Position numbers and translations under genes: made by a program | Part shown: positions 63,935 to 64,000 of the stretch, piece after piece | How the letters are laid out: each line of letters starts with the position of its first letter | How positions within the stretch are numbered: position 1 is the stretch's first letter | The notes under the pieces: model-generated | The model's database searches: none | Seen by the model: the letters and a program-made list of their open reading frames with translations, nothing else | Told to the model about the DNA's origin: nothing | Assembly: GCF_900167135.1 (NCBI RefSeq) | Contig: NZ_FUWZ01000001.1 | Span: forward strand, 310,001 to 374,000 | Length of the DNA: 64,000 bases | Direction: 5' to 3' | Source of the DNA: Chitinophaga eiseniae | GTDB taxonomy: Bacteria > Bacteroidota > Bacteroidia > Chitinophagales > Chitinophagaceae

Positions 63935-64000
63935 TCTCGCAAAGCACGCAAAGCAGCAAAGAGCGCAAAGATCATATAAGCGAGCAGAGAAAGCAAAGGA
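63935..64000. repeat. GCAAAG-word element, cut by the window edge
   Basis: After aroE come CGCAAAG, CACGCAAAG, GCAGCAAAG and GAGCGCAAAG words and then GAGAAAGCAAAGGA. They match the left arm and inner arm of the 157-nt hairpin at 50669. The complementary right arm should lie beyond the window. Confidence 0.75.

Overview
The window reads as the chromosome of a Bacteroidota bacterium, most likely family Chitinophagaceae (Chitinophaga-like). Genes lack Shine-Dalgarno sequences. Promoters have the TTG / TAnnTTTGC form typical of the phylum. Lineage-typical genes include a type III glutamine synthetase, a DUF1573 protein, a TonB-dependent receptor with a carboxypeptidase-like N-terminus, a PafA phosphatase and a fused E1 alpha/beta 2-oxoacid dehydrogenase. 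No rRNA, tRNA, CRISPR array or intact insertion sequence was seen.

Region 1 (1-7250) holds the 3' end of fusA and then about 6.2 kb separating fusA from rpsJ, genes that often lie close together in bacteria. The block carries a GT2 glycosyltransferase and polysaccharide deacetylase pair, an outer-membrane beta-barrel protein, and the most unusual part of the window: six consecutive small loci (about 4120-6650). Each has a conserved ~35-nt leader that can fold as a small H-type pseudoknot, followed 20-24 nt later by a tiny ORF for a Leu-rich amphipathic peptide. Most units have their own promoter and terminator.

Region 2 (7251-24283) is a continuous S10-spc-alpha ribosomal cluster (rpsJ to rplQ, with secY, map, infA, rpmJ and rpoA). 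It is interrupted by internal promoters and by many different self-complementary intergenic elements.

Region 3 (24284-50826) is mostly housekeeping. It contains a zinc-ribbon membrane protein, carA behind a terminator-like leader hairpin, an aminotransferase, a DUF1573 protein, the fused E1, a D-2-hydroxyacid dehydrogenase, an orphan response regulator, YebC, three transporters and a DedA protein, MarR, malate dehydrogenase, a thioredoxin-like protein, efp with a non-canonical loop, accB-accC, a lipoprotein, glnN and purL. A 157-nt hairpin follows purL.

Region 4 (50827-64000) has a PepSY/TonB-receptor pair likely for iron uptake, a short AT-rich patch with gene remnants and a 17-bp inverted repeat, an alpha-oxoamine synthase (sphingo- or sulfonolipid type), a PafA-like phosphatase, an enoyl-CoA hydratase, two secreted proteins, a TPR protein, a phosphosulfolactate-synthase-like protein and aroE. 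Start codons were moved downstream where the longest reading frame ran through a terminator or hid a signal peptide. All functional calls rest on reading motifs by eye; no search was run.
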